A stretch of DNA of 64,000 bases from Treponema sp. GTDB taxonomy: Bacteria; Spirochaetota; Spirochaetia; Treponematales; Breznakiellaceae. The notes below the pieces were generated by a model that had not been told where the DNA came from, made no database searches, and saw only the letters and a program-made list of their open reading frames with translations. The stretch lies in NCBI GenBank assembly GCA_031256445.1, contig JAIRQN010000106.1:1-64000 (forward strand), written 5' to 3'. This document shows positions 1-8,871 of the stretch, piece after piece. Positions within the stretch are counted from its first letter, which is position 1; every line of letters begins with the position of its first letter. A program made the translations under genes and the position numbers.

Positions 1-6
1 TATAAT
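1..6 (+). promoter_or_regulatory. possible -10 box of the tRNA-Tyr gene
   Basis: The window opens with a perfect TATAAT, 19 bases before the mature tRNA 5' end. That would place the start of transcription near base 13 and leave a short 5' leader for RNase P. The -35 box would lie outside the window, so this rests on one hexamer only. Confidence 0.3.
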
Positions 7-25
7 ATTCAAATTGTATTAAACA

Positions 26-107
26 GGGGAGTTTCCAGAGCGGTCAAATGGGGCAGACTGTAAATCTGTTGGCTCAGCCTTCGAAGGTTCGAATCCTCCA
101 CTCCCCA
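26..107 (+). tRNA. tRNA-Tyr (anticodon GUA)
   Basis: The acceptor strands GGGGAGT (26-32) and ACTCCCC (100-106) pair perfectly. The anticodon stem CAGA/TCTG encloses a seven-base loop with anticodon GTA, read as tyrosine. A long variable arm is present, as expected of bacterial tRNA-Tyr. The T loop is TTCGAAT at 88-94, with one A-C mismatch in the T stem. The 3' CCA is not encoded; ATAG follows, so CCA must be added after transcription. Confidence 0.95.
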
Positions 108-110
108 TAG

Positions 111-143
111 AGCGGTACAAGTAACACTGTGCCGCTTTTTTTT
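111..143 (+). terminator. rho-independent terminator after tRNA-Tyr
   Basis: AGCGGTAC (111-118) pairs with GTGCCGCT (129-136), with one G-U pair, and is followed by a run of T to 143. It begins four bases after the tRNA. On the other strand the hairpin is not followed by T, so it serves the tRNA and not the convergent gene ending at 171. Confidence 0.85.
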
Positions 144-170
144 AAACTGTGATAAATTTTTGTTATGAAC

Positions 171-974
171 CTATTTTTTTAAACCGTCTATTGCCCAGGA
201 AATAAAAACTGAAAGCCTTTTGGCTATTGCGGACTGAATATGAATCTTTGAAGCAACATAATCTGAAATATCGGCGCCAGCAATGCCGAAAATCAAAACC
301 CCTTCTTTAACAGGTTCAAAATACAACTGAGCGATGAATTTTCCTTCCTTGATTACCGGAACGACAAAGTAAGAAATACTTTTAAAATTTGTCAGCCCAA
401 AAAGCAAACCGTTCTGAAGAAGCGATATTTCACTGCGGTAATATGTATTTCCGAAATTGGTATCTTTGAGCCTTAAAAAATTCGTTTCGTCCTTTGGGAT
501 ATTGCCGGCAGGAGCCGGATCCGGAACAGGAGTTGTTTTTCTTTCGCTTGCTATCCTTGTCGCTTCTTCGAATAATGGATGAAGCTGCTTTCTGGTTTCT
601 GAATAATAAAGTCTTCCCTTTAAATCGCCTATTTTTCCAAGCGCATTATAAATATTAACGAGGCTGACATTTTTTTCCTCCATTGGAATTAAAATAAGAG
701 CCTCTACAATGTAACCGGGGTTTCCTGCCAGGACAAGTTTTACAATTTCAGGATCGATGCCTGTTTTTTCAATATTGCCGATTAATGCAAAAGTATCCGT
801 TTTTTTTCCGAATTTCAGATAACCGTCATCGGTAAATGCGGCGCTTTTAATATCAGAGCCGAGACCCGGAAAAATACCGGCGAATGTTCTCGCCTGAGCT
901 GATACGCTAACTGCGCATAATATAAATGAAAAAAACGCCGCAATTGAAAAAGCCATTATTTTCCTAAACGGCAT
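171..974 (-). CDS. secreted protein of unknown function
   Basis: A protein of 267 residues. I place the start at the ATG at 974, which overlaps the wbaP stop as TAATG and has GGAGAAGGAG just upstream; an ORF reading further 5' would run into wbaP. The N-terminus (MPFRKIMAF, then a hydrophobic stretch ending in VSAQA) is a signal peptide with a likely signal peptidase I site. The mature part has no motif I recognise: a mixed alpha/beta protein with a short Pro/Ala linker in the middle. It is the last gene of the glycan operon and translationally coupled to wbaP. Function unknown; it probably acts in the periplasm or outer envelope. Confidence 0.8.
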   Translation of the reverse strand: MPFRKIMAFSIAAFFSFILCAVSVSAQARTFAGIFPGLGSDIKSAAFTDDGYLKFGKKTDTFALIGNIEKTGIDPEIVKLVLAGNPGYIVEALILIPMEEKNVSLVNIYNALGKIGDLKGRLYYSETRKQLHPLFEEATRIASERKTTPVPDPAPAGNIPKDETNFLRLKDTNFGNTYYRSEISLLQNGLLFGLTNFKSISYFVVPVIKEGKFIAQLYFEPVKEGVLIFGIAGADISDYVASKIHIQSAIAKRLSVFISWAIDGLKK

Positions 975-2443
975 TAATACGCTCCTTCTCCTTTTATTAC
1001 AACGCCGAATGTTTTGAATATAATCCAAAGATCCAGCCAAACCGACCAGCTTTGAAGATAATAAGTATCGTAACTGACCCTTTCATGGTAATTTGTATTT
1101 GATCTTCCTGAAACCTGCCATAATCCCGTAAGTCCGGGCCTGATGGATGAGATTTGATTATAATCGCCCCCGTATTTATTAACTTCGCCGTATACAATCG
1201 GCCGCGGACCTACAAGACTCATATCTCCCTTTATTATATTCAAAAGCTGCGGAAACTCATCAAAACTTGTCCGTCTCAGTATTTTGCCAAAACGCGTTAT
1301 TCTTGGATCGTTTTGAAGTTTTTGGTTTTTTTCCCATTCAATTCTCACCGCCCTGTCGGTCGCAAGCATTTCTTCCAGTCGTTCCTGCGCGTCAATTGTC
1401 ATGGAACGGAACTTATATGCGTAAAATTCCCTGCTGTTTCTGCCAAGTCTTTTGTGTCTGTAAAGCACGGGTCCCGGAGAATCAATTTTAATTATAAGGG
1501 CTATTATCAGCAAAAACGGAAGTATAATAATTCCGCCGAATATTACCAGGAAAAGATCCATAAAACGCTTGATTATTAAATACCATCCAAGTTTTAATTT
1601 ATGACTCGTTTCAAATCCCAATAAGCCGTTAAAATCGCGGACAGACATCCAGATATTGGAAATGGAAAAGAAATTTGGAATAAGAACATTATACCGGAAT
1701 GCCTTTACTGATGTATTTAAAAGATTTTTTAACCTTTCGGTTTCAAGTTCAGGCATCGCTATTATCGCCATTTTTATGTTATAGCGTTTAACGATTTCCG
1801 GTCCTACGGAGGTATCATGAATAATTGGAATATTCCTGTATTCATCGTCGCCGTCAGGATTATTGTCAAGAATCAACGCCGGAATATAGCCGGTTCTTAT
1901 GCTTCCCATAAGGCAATCTGCCAAAAGCCTCCCGGTTTTCCCGGAGCCAAATATTACAGTAGGTATTCCTCCAAGTTTTGTGATGTGCAAAAGCCAGTGG
2001 GTTATGCTTCTTGCGGTAAGCAGGATTATTGTAGAGAAAATGCAGCTGATAATAAAAGCGGAATTTATCGGATCCCATGTGTTGTTTTCTATGTACCGGG
2101 ACATAATGATTCCGCCGTAAGCCATAACAGAGCCGATGCTGAACCGCTTAAGTTCTTCGGAAGGGGCAAGCGAAATACCGGGGTAAAGATGCTGAATTTG
2201 GAAAATGAGTATGAAAACAGGCAGATACTGCCAGTAAGTGACAAAGGATTTAAAATTGATTGGGTCATAACCGGGCTCAATCCCAATATAATAAAATCCG
2301 TAAATCCTTACCCAGAAAAATCCCCACCCGAATGACAGCATAATGGCCGTAAGATCCGAGAAAATAAAGGCCGTATATGTAAGAGCGGAACTTGTCCGCC
2401 TGAATCTTGTTCTGTACCAGATATCAAAATCGGATAAGGTCAT
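974..2443 (-). CDS. wbaP: undecaprenyl-phosphate sugar phosphotransferase, WbaP type
   Basis: A membrane enzyme of 489 residues that would transfer a sugar 1-phosphate from a UDP-sugar to undecaprenyl phosphate, the first step in building a lipid-linked glycan. The N-terminal third has several membrane helices. A Rossmann-like domain with VIFGSGKTGR follows near residue 160. The C-terminal bacterial sugar-transferase domain shows YRHKRLGRN, the KFRSM motif, DEFPQLLNI, SLVGPRPI and RPGLTGLWQVSGR. Length and domain order fit WbaP/WcaJ, not the short PglC form. It lies at the 3' end of the glycan operon. The sugar (galactose or glucose type) cannot be told from the sequence. Confidence 0.93.
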   Translation of the reverse strand: MTLSDFDIWYRTRFRRTSSALTYTAFIFSDLTAIMLSFGWGFFWVRIYGFYYIGIEPGYDPINFKSFVTYWQYLPVFILIFQIQHLYPGISLAPSEELKRFSIGSVMAYGGIIMSRYIENNTWDPINSAFIISCIFSTIILLTARSITHWLLHITKLGGIPTVIFGSGKTGRLLADCLMGSIRTGYIPALILDNNPDGDDEYRNIPIIHDTSVGPEIVKRYNIKMAIIAMPELETERLKNLLNTSVKAFRYNVLIPNFFSISNIWMSVRDFNGLLGFETSHKLKLGWYLIIKRFMDLFLVIFGGIIILPFLLIIALIIKIDSPGPVLYRHKRLGRNSREFYAYKFRSMTIDAQERLEEMLATDRAVRIEWEKNQKLQNDPRITRFGKILRRTSFDEFPQLLNIIKGDMSLVGPRPIVYGEVNKYGGDYNQISSIRPGLTGLWQVSGRSNTNYHERVSYDTYYLQSWSVWLDLWIIFKTFGVVIKGEGAY

Positions 2444-2455
2444 ATTAATAGGGTA

Positions 2456-3556
2456 TTATATCCTTTTCCTTTCTGCAAGGATTTGCGAGACGCGTTCTAT
2501 GAATATTTTTTTTGAAAACTGTTTCACATGATTATTAAACACATTCCGGTCATTGAATTTCACCTCATTTTGCTCAAAATGCTCCATTGCCGCCATTAAG
2601 TCCCGGGATGTCTGCCTGTCAAAAAAAATCCCAGTAACATTTTCTTTTACAGTTTCAGGCGCCCCTCCGTCACGATAGGCGATGACGGGGCATCCTGCCG
2701 CATTTGCCTCCACGGGAATTATGCCGAAATCTTCGATACCGGGAAAGAGAAGCGCTTTTGCTGATGAATAAAGCCGAAGAAGATCTTCATCGGATACTTT
2801 CCCCTTAAATGTAACAAGATTGTTTTTATGGTATTTTTTTTCAGTTTTTGCTTTTACCTTGCCGGCTCCGGCGACAACCAGTTTTCTTCCTGACGCAAGA
2901 CAGGCTTCGATTGCGAGATCAGCTCTTTTATAGTCAGTCAGTTGGCCGAAAAACAGATAGTAATCGGAAGGTTCCCTTTTTACGGCAAGGAATTTCTCTA
3001 TATCAACAGGAGGATAGACTACCGCCGCGTCCCGGTTATAATAGCGTCTTACGCGTTTTTTTACATATTCGGAATTAACGATAAAACAGTCAACCAGATT
3101 GGAGGAAATGACATCCCAAAGCCTTAAACCCGGAATCAGACGTTTCATAAAAAAACGCTTTATTGGAACTGTATTTCGAAAATATTCATGGTACATATCC
3201 CATAAATAACGCATGGGGCTGTGGCAATAACACAGATGATACGCGCCTGGATTTGCGACAACGCCTTTTGCAGGACCCGACTCGCTTGAAATAACAAGAT
3301 CATAATCCCGGAGATTGAAATCCATAAGCGCGTCAGGCATCAGAGGCATATAAAGCTGATACAGTTTTTTTGCCAGCGGAAGGCTGTTTATGCGGGATGT
3401 GAAAACGCGCTTTTTATTGATTTTATCGGAGATTGTTTTTGGATTGTAGACATGAGTAAAAATATCAGCATCAGGAAACATGTCAAGAAAAGCCTCTATG
3501 ACTTTTTCTCCGCCGCGCATATTTATAAGCCAGTAGTGAATTATTGCGACTTTCAT
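2456..3556 (-). CDS. glycosyltransferase family 4 (GT-B fold)
   Basis: A protein of 366 residues with the GT4 layout. The N-terminal Rossmann domain starts MKVAIIHYW and has the GGEKV loop that binds the acceptor side. The C-terminal domain carries YYLFFGQLTDYKR and the family motif EDFGIIPVEANAAGCPVIA, with the two conserved glutamates. HSPMRYLWDMYHEYF is typical of the mannosyltransferase-like (WbaZ/WcaI-like) branch. It would add a sugar from an NDP-sugar to the lipid-linked chain on the cytoplasmic face. It lies 12 bases upstream of wbaP in the same operon. Donor and acceptor cannot be assigned. Confidence 0.88.
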   Translation of the reverse strand: MKVAIIHYWLINMRGGEKVIEAFLDMFPDADIFTHVYNPKTISDKINKKRVFTSRINSLPLAKKLYQLYMPLMPDALMDFNLRDYDLVISSESGPAKGVVANPGAYHLCYCHSPMRYLWDMYHEYFRNTVPIKRFFMKRLIPGLRLWDVISSNLVDCFIVNSEYVKKRVRRYYNRDAAVVYPPVDIEKFLAVKREPSDYYLFFGQLTDYKRADLAIEACLASGRKLVVAGAGKVKAKTEKKYHKNNLVTFKGKVSDEDLLRLYSSAKALLFPGIEDFGIIPVEANAAGCPVIAYRDGGAPETVKENVTGIFFDRQTSRDLMAAMEHFEQNEVKFNDRNVFNNHVKQFSKKIFIERVSQILAERKRI

Positions 3557-3562
3557 TTTATT

Positions 3563-4585
3563 TTAATTATAGAACCTAATTCCTCCGTCTTTTTTTCTGC
3601 TTGCTCTGACAAAATATGATCTTGTAATATTTTTAATCAGGGAACTGAGGCAATTAATTAGTTTAAAAAGTTTAGGCATCTTTTTATTAAGCAAAAATGA
3701 TAATTTAAAAAAATCACTGTCTATTACAGTTATAATATTTTCGTCAGTAATAATGCGGGTTTCCGGGGAAAAAGCTGCTTTTGGGTTTTCGATCAATTTA
3801 TACGCTTCGCCGGGAATTAAACCGGTTTCTTTAATTTGTTTGAAAATATTCTCGGAAGCAAGAAGAAATGGAGACGACTGTAATTGCGAGTTAGTTGCAA
3901 AATAATGGAATATTTTCGCGCCTGAAATATATGGAAGATAATTTGAAACTATTTGGCAGTTCCATGTACCGTCAAGTTCCGTAAAACAGGATGAATTTTC
4001 AAAAATAGCCATGTTCAAAGACGGCTGGTCCCTTATTGTATTTTTACTTTTGCCGAAAAGCCAAAGCTCATGCCAGCGATCAAATATTTTATACGTTTGC
4101 GGTAAATCAGCGCAAAATAAAACTCCGCCGTTATATTGCCGGTTTGAAAGATGAGAATTAAAACCCAATTTTTTATCGTTTTTAATGAATCTTTCCCGAT
4201 TTGCATGTCTGTCAATCGTGGTATGACTGTCAAGACAAGCGCCGAAACCAATATTTAATCCGGCAACAGAAGACAGATCTTCCGCTACAATTGTATCGCC
4301 GTCCAGAAAAAGAAAATCTCCTTTTACAAAACGCCGCATGGAAGTTCTTATCCATCTGGATATTTCAACCTGAAGCATGTTTTCCGGAGTTTTAACCGGT
4401 ATTATTTGTGAAACAATTTTTTCATATCCTCTGCGGTTTTCGGACAGGGTTTTTTCCGTATTGAAATCACATAGAAGAACAATTTCTGCTTTTGAAATCC
4501 TTTCCTTTAAAGATACTGCGGACATAAAAAATTGTTCGTAATAAAAATCGTTTTCTGTGCTTGTCAATACATAAACGTACTTCAT
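3563..4585 (-). CDS. GT8-like glycosyltransferase (GT-A fold)
   Basis: A protein of 340 residues. It opens with MKYVYVLTSTENDFYYEQFF, has a helical segment holding SRWIRTSMRRF, and then FLFLDGDTIV, whose DGD is the metal-binding DxD of GT-A enzymes. YNGGVLFC near residue 150 and DQPSLNMAIF near 190 are the later landmarks of GT8-type transferases. It probably uses a UDP-sugar with Mn2+. The start ATG overlaps the stop of the upstream gene by four bases (ATGA), so the two are translationally coupled. Specificity unknown. Confidence 0.75.
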   Translation of the reverse strand: MKYVYVLTSTENDFYYEQFFMSAVSLKERISKAEIVLLCDFNTEKTLSENRRGYEKIVSQIIPVKTPENMLQVEISRWIRTSMRRFVKGDFLFLDGDTIVAEDLSSVAGLNIGFGACLDSHTTIDRHANRERFIKNDKKLGFNSHLSNRQYNGGVLFCADLPQTYKIFDRWHELWLFGKSKNTIRDQPSLNMAIFENSSCFTELDGTWNCQIVSNYLPYISGAKIFHYFATNSQLQSSPFLLASENIFKQIKETGLIPGEAYKLIENPKAAFSPETRIITDENIITVIDSDFFKLSFLLNKKMPKLFKLINCLSSLIKNITRSYFVRASRKKDGGIRFYN

Positions 4586-5604
4586 TTATTCATATACCCT
4601 GCAAGATAACCGTAATTGGTTAATTTATTTCTTTTTATATACGGCAGGAAATCTTTTTTCCATGTCAGTTTATGAAACGGCGTATTCCTGTATTGTGAAA
4701 AATTGTTTTCATTGTATTCATTATTTAAATCTTTTTCCAGTTCAAATTTTTCCGCATTACTGCATGGAACATTATCAATCAGCGCTCTGATTAATGGAAT
4801 ATAATCATAACCTATGGCTATTATATAATCTACAAGCATATAATCAATCTGATTATTGTGATCTTGCCAATATGCGTAATAAAAATCCCTTATATATTCA
4901 AAAAAAGGCGATTTCTCTGTCCCTGCCAGCAGAAAGCTGGACCAGCGGCTGATTTGCCTGTTTTTATCATCGCAAAAATTAATCATATGATTTGCCAGCC
5001 CTGAATAATCATAGAGGGTAATACTTGCTGTTCTCGCAGGCGCTTTCAGCGTAAAAAATGGATAGTCAGTAAATGAAGGATTATTCATTACATAAATGGT
5101 AATATCCATCCAAATTCCGCCGTATTCAAATAGAAGAACTGCCCTTAAAATATCTGAAAATGACGTTATGGTTATAATTTTTGAATTTAATTTTTCTATA
5201 ATATATTCCGGAATTGATACAAAATCTTTAAAATTGTTTTTAGTTATAAAATTTACAGGATGATCGCCTGCATTGTGAATAATACTGTCATAACATATTT
5301 TTACAACTGGAGGCATTGCTTCTGGACCGTCCCACCAGCATACCCAAACAGGTGAATTTTGTTTTATAAATGAATATTTATCCTGTTTGCAATTCAAATG
5401 TTTATTAATTATTTTCCCATAACGATTTATCAGATAGTTTAAAATGGCTGAATGTTTTCTTTTACCAAAAAACGGTTTTAATGAAACCAAAATTTTTTGA
5501 AATGGAAATATAAGTGACCAGAATGCCACAGAAAAACCGTATAAACGCCATTTGGGAAAGAAAGAGAAAACCAATTTTATTATTCTTGCAAAATTATTAT
5601 TCAT
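4582..5604 (-). CDS. capsular polysaccharide synthesis-type glycosyltransferase
   Basis: A protein of 340 residues of the Caps_synth / GT32-like group. Landmarks are VWVCWWDGPEAMPPVVKICY near residue 90, a Lys/Asn-rich stretch, FSDILRAVLLFEYGGIWMDI, which holds the D-R...YGG.W.D donor site, and FHKLTWK near the C-terminus. A second copy of the same type lies at 8861-9802; both end in L(T)YFGY/NYGYL-like segments, which suggests an old duplication within the locus. It likely adds a sugar in the cytoplasm. The gene is A+T-rich like its neighbours. Confidence 0.8.
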   Translation of the reverse strand: MNNNFARIIKLVFSFFPKWRLYGFSVAFWSLIFPFQKILVSLKPFFGKRKHSAILNYLINRYGKIINKHLNCKQDKYSFIKQNSPVWVCWWDGPEAMPPVVKICYDSIIHNAGDHPVNFITKNNFKDFVSIPEYIIEKLNSKIITITSFSDILRAVLLFEYGGIWMDITIYVMNNPSFTDYPFFTLKAPARTASITLYDYSGLANHMINFCDDKNRQISRWSSFLLAGTEKSPFFEYIRDFYYAYWQDHNNQIDYMLVDYIIAIGYDYIPLIRALIDNVPCSNAEKFELEKDLNNEYNENNFSQYRNTPFHKLTWKKDFLPYIKRNKLTNYGYLAGYMNK

Positions 5605-5621
5605 TTTTTATTTACGGTAAA

Positions 5622-6530
5622 TTAATTAAAAACATCAAGAGAGCGTATAAACATGTCAAGTTTTACTGAAAGTTTATTGGCGCCTTTTACATTTAAATGA
5701 TCTATATTCGCAAAATCATCATCCAGGAAATCTGTATCTTTGAGCCAGTTTATATAATGAACATTCGTGAATCTTGAGGTAAAATCGTTCAATGTGTCTT
5801 CCAATTGCGATAGTTGTCCGGATGCCAGATTATTATAGTATGATTGGTAAGCGGGAAGTTCAAGCAGGATTACTTCAATGCCATTGTTTGTGCAGTATTC
5901 AAACAATTCAACAAGATTTTTTTTGTGTTCAGCATATATTTTTCTGCATTCATTTGAGTAAATATCAAAAGTATGAAAAACAGCTCTTTCCTTTCCTTCC
6001 TGTAATGTTTTCGCTTCTTCCTGTATCTGATCCGTTAAAGGAGCCCAGCCCAGCTTTGTAGAAATAATATTATCTTTGCCTTTAATATAATAATTGAATA
6101 AATTAATTATGTTAATATGTTGTCTATTTGTAAATATCTCATATTTATACCGCAGCTCATCGTTTTCACCCTTAAGTCCAAAATAAATAAGGTAATTTTT
6201 AATCCTCCAGTCTTCTCCGCGAAATTTTAAATCTGTTATCAATGAATGATAAGAAATGCAAAAAACAATTATTTTCAATTTTTCCAGATCATTTTTATAT
6301 TTATTAAATATTTTTATGTCATAATCCAGTGATTGAGATCCAAAAGCCGCATTAAACGCATTTTTGGAAATCATTTCCGGATTAACCCCATTATACGCAT
6401 GGGAATCTCCAAAAATCAATACTTCAATATTTCCCGCGTTTTTATCCAAATAATTCTTCTTATATGAATAGCTGTTTGGTATATTTCTTATCATATTCTC
6501 CAAAACACCTGCCAGGAGAACAAGCGGCAA
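5622..6530 (-). CDS. SGNH/DltD-like protein, likely partner of the MBOAT acyltransferase
   Basis: From the TTG at 6530 this gives 302 residues. VLIFGDSHAYNGVNP near residue 34 is a GDS(H) block with the nucleophile Ser, and DHLNVKGANKLS near the C-terminus supplies the Asp-x-x-His-type pair of SGNH hydrolases. In AlgI/AlgJ- or PatA/PatB-like pairs, such a protein transfers an acyl group to the polysaccharide outside the membrane after an MBOAT protein has moved it across. The frame stays open upstream of the TTG and encodes a Lys-rich, then hydrophobic, segment. The real start may therefore be ATT at 6581 or CTG at 6566, adding a full membrane anchor. No candidate start has a good ribosome binding site. 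Confidence 0.7.
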   Translation of the reverse strand: MPLVLLAGVLENMIRNIPNSYSYKKNYLDKNAGNIEVLIFGDSHAYNGVNPEMISKNAFNAAFGSQSLDYDIKIFNKYKNDLEKLKIIVFCISYHSLITDLKFRGEDWRIKNYLIYFGLKGENDELRYKYEIFTNRQHINIINLFNYYIKGKDNIISTKLGWAPLTDQIQEEAKTLQEGKERAVFHTFDIYSNECRKIYAEHKKNLVELFEYCTNNGIEVILLELPAYQSYYNNLASGQLSQLEDTLNDFTSRFTNVHYINWLKDTDFLDDDFANIDHLNVKGANKLSVKLDMFIRSLDVFN

Positions 6531-6574
6531 TAAAAAAATAATTGTTTTAAAAATAAATTTCTTCAGTTTTTTAT

Positions 6575-8017
6575 TTAAAATTGAAAATAAATGAAATCCT
6601 GATGTCTTTCCGTCAATAAAACTGTCAGAATTATTAAAAAATAATAAACCAAATATCTATAAACCGGTTTCAGGCAAATTCCAATTTTTTCCAAACCATA
6701 TTGATTTTGACGACCTATCCATTCTACTGCGAGCATTATAGAAACAGGAATTAATGCTTTTAATATACGATATCCTGTATATAATTCATTTGAAAACAAA
6801 CTGATATTAAATATTCCTTTTATATAGCCAATCGCGTGGGCTATATTATCAGCCCTGAATATAATCCATCCGGCAAGCACCAGGAAAAAAGTAAAAAACA
6901 TCCGCATTAATTCCATAAAATCAGGCAGAAGTTTTCCGTTTGATACAGTATCTGTATATTGACGGTTTCTTTTTAAAAGAATTAACGGTAAAAACAATAT
7001 TGCATGATATATTCCCCATATAATAAACGTCCAGTCAGCGCCGTGCCAAAAACCGCTTAGAATAAATATGAAAAAAGTATTTCTTACAATTTTCATTTTT
7101 GAAACACGGCTTCCGCCCAGCGGGATGTAAACATAATCCCGAAACCATGTAGTAAGCGAAATATGCCAACGACGCCAGAATTCCGCTATATTTCTTGAGA
7201 AATACGGAAAATTAAAATTTTGCATTGCGTTAAAACCAAATAAACGCGATGTGCCTATTGCGATATCGGAATAACCGGAAAAATCACAGTATATCTGAAA
7301 AGAAAACAAAACAGCTCCAAACAATAATGTAATGCCGGACTGGTTTTGATAATTGGCAAAAGCATGATTTACATAGTACGCGCAATTATCGGCTACAGCC
7401 ATTTTTTTAAATAAACCCCATAAAATCTGCCTCAAACCATCAACGGATTTTTCATAATTAAATGAGCGTTTGTAAAAAAATTGCGTCAGAAAATTCGACG
7501 CGCGTTCTATAGGACCTGCTACCAGCAGCGGGAAAAATGATACAAACGCGGCAAACGCCAAAATATCCCTTGTTGGTTTTATTTTATTTCTATAAACATC
7601 AATTGTATAACTCATTGTCTGAAAGGTGTAAAAACTTATACCGACAGGAAGTATTATATTAAGAGATGATATATTTGCTTTGGTGCCAAAAATTGAAAAA
7701 ACAGCGGCGAAATTCCCAATAAAAAAATTATAATATTTAAAGAAACATAAAATTCCAAGATTGACAAAAATACTGGTTAACAACCATAATTTTTTGCTTT
7801 TTTCATTTTTGGAATTAAATATTTTTATCGCTACAAAATAATCTTCCAGGGTACTGACAAGAATAAGTATAAGAAACCGCCAATCCCACCATCCGTAAAA
7901 GAAATAACTGCTGATAATTATAATTACATTCTGGAATTTAAGATTTTTGGCGCAAAGCCAATAAAGAGAAAATACAATGGGAAGAAATATCGCAAATTCT
8001 AATGAATTAAAAAGCAT
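6575..8017 (-). CDS. MBOAT family O-acyltransferase (AlgI/DltB/PatA-like)
   Basis: A polytopic membrane protein of 480 residues. The MBOAT core is clear: NFNFPYFSRNIAEFWRRWHI, then TTWFRDYVYIPLGGSR, then FILSGFWHGADWTFIIWG, with the conserved active-site His in FWHGA. About ten hydrophobic segments are visible. It would carry an acyl group, most often acetyl, across the inner membrane for transfer to the glycan. The SGNH-like gene directly downstream is the expected second partner. Substrate and acyl donor are inferred from the family. Confidence 0.92.
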   Translation of the reverse strand: MLFNSLEFAIFLPIVFSLYWLCAKNLKFQNVIIIISSYFFYGWWDWRFLILILVSTLEDYFVAIKIFNSKNEKSKKLWLLTSIFVNLGILCFFKYYNFFIGNFAAVFSIFGTKANISSLNIILPVGISFYTFQTMSYTIDVYRNKIKPTRDILAFAAFVSFFPLLVAGPIERASNFLTQFFYKRSFNYEKSVDGLRQILWGLFKKMAVADNCAYYVNHAFANYQNQSGITLLFGAVLFSFQIYCDFSGYSDIAIGTSRLFGFNAMQNFNFPYFSRNIAEFWRRWHISLTTWFRDYVYIPLGGSRVSKMKIVRNTFFIFILSGFWHGADWTFIIWGIYHAILFLPLILLKRNRQYTDTVSNGKLLPDFMELMRMFFTFFLVLAGWIIFRADNIAHAIGYIKGIFNISLFSNELYTGYRILKALIPVSIMLAVEWIGRQNQYGLEKIGICLKPVYRYLVYYFLIILTVLLTERHQDFIYFQF

Positions 8018-8022
8018 GTTTT

Positions 8023-8871
8023 TTATAATGGAACATTTTTAGACATTAATAATTTTAATGCTTTTAATGTATAATTGATTTCTTTTATATTTATTATTTT
8101 TATAAATGTTGAAAATAAATTTATCCTGTATTTCTTCTGTGAAATATTTTCAAAAAAACGATTCATTCTTGAATAAACATATAATCTGTCATAATATGCT
8201 TTTGGCGTTTTCATTTGTGTCAATGAATCGGTTCTTTGTTCAATAAAATATGTATATATTCTATTCGGGTCAAAATGAATATTTTTGGAATAATACGCAT
8301 TTTTGACTGAAAACATCCTGTCTGTAGCTACAACGGTTTCATCAAAAAATATATTATTTTCCATTATATGAGATACTCTTAACATCTTTCCCCATGAGTT
8401 ATAATCTTTATATTTATAGTCATCGTATTTTTTATAATTTAACGCGTTATACATCAAGTTATCGTAATAAGGATCTATATTATTTTCCTGTTCAATTTTT
8501 TTATTTATTCTTGATATCCCAAAATATACAATTTCGTATGAAGAATTTTTATAATTATCAAGATGTACCAGAAAGTTATCATTAAAATAATCATCTGCAT
8601 CCGCTATTAACAGCCATTTTCCTTTTACTTTTTTTAAACCTGTGTTCTTTGCAAATCCGGCTCCTTTTCCTTCTTTTGTAAGAATAATTTCAACGCATGA
8701 ATCCTGCAATTTAATTAAATTTTCAAAATTAACAATACATGGATCGCTGTTGTCGTCTACGACAATAATCTGAATGTCATATCTTCGCGGAATTGAGTCA
8801 AGGCAGCGCTTCAGAAGTTCAGGTATATTTTTATGAGGTATTATTATTGAATAATTTATTTCATTGCTCAT
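8023..8871 (-). CDS. glycosyltransferase family 2
   Basis: A protein of 282 residues with the GT2 fold. YSIIIPHKNIPELLKRCLDS at the N-terminus is followed by IIVVDDNSD, GKGAGFAKNTGLKKV and LLIADADDYF, whose DADD is the metal-binding motif. It lacks the C-terminal membrane helices of processive synthases, so it likely adds one sugar to the growing chain. Its first 11 bases overlap the end of the upstream gene. Specificity unknown. Confidence 0.85.
   Translation of the reverse strand: MSNEINYSIIIPHKNIPELLKRCLDSIPRRYDIQIIVVDDNSDPCIVNFENLIKLQDSCVEIILTKEGKGAGFAKNTGLKKVKGKWLLIADADDYFNDNFLVHLDNYKNSSYEIVYFGISRINKKIEQENNIDPYYDNLMYNALNYKKYDDYKYKDYNSWGKMLRVSHIMENNIFFDETVVATDRMFSVKNAYYSKNIHFDPNRIYTYFIEQRTDSLTQMKTPKAYYDRLYVYSRMNRFFENISQKKYRINLFSTFIKIINIKEINYTLKALKLLMSKNVPL

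Noticed and set aside
1154..1579. Plus-strand ORF of 141 residues
   Set aside because: Shadow of the conserved catalytic domain of wbaP; composition and motifs do not look like a protein.
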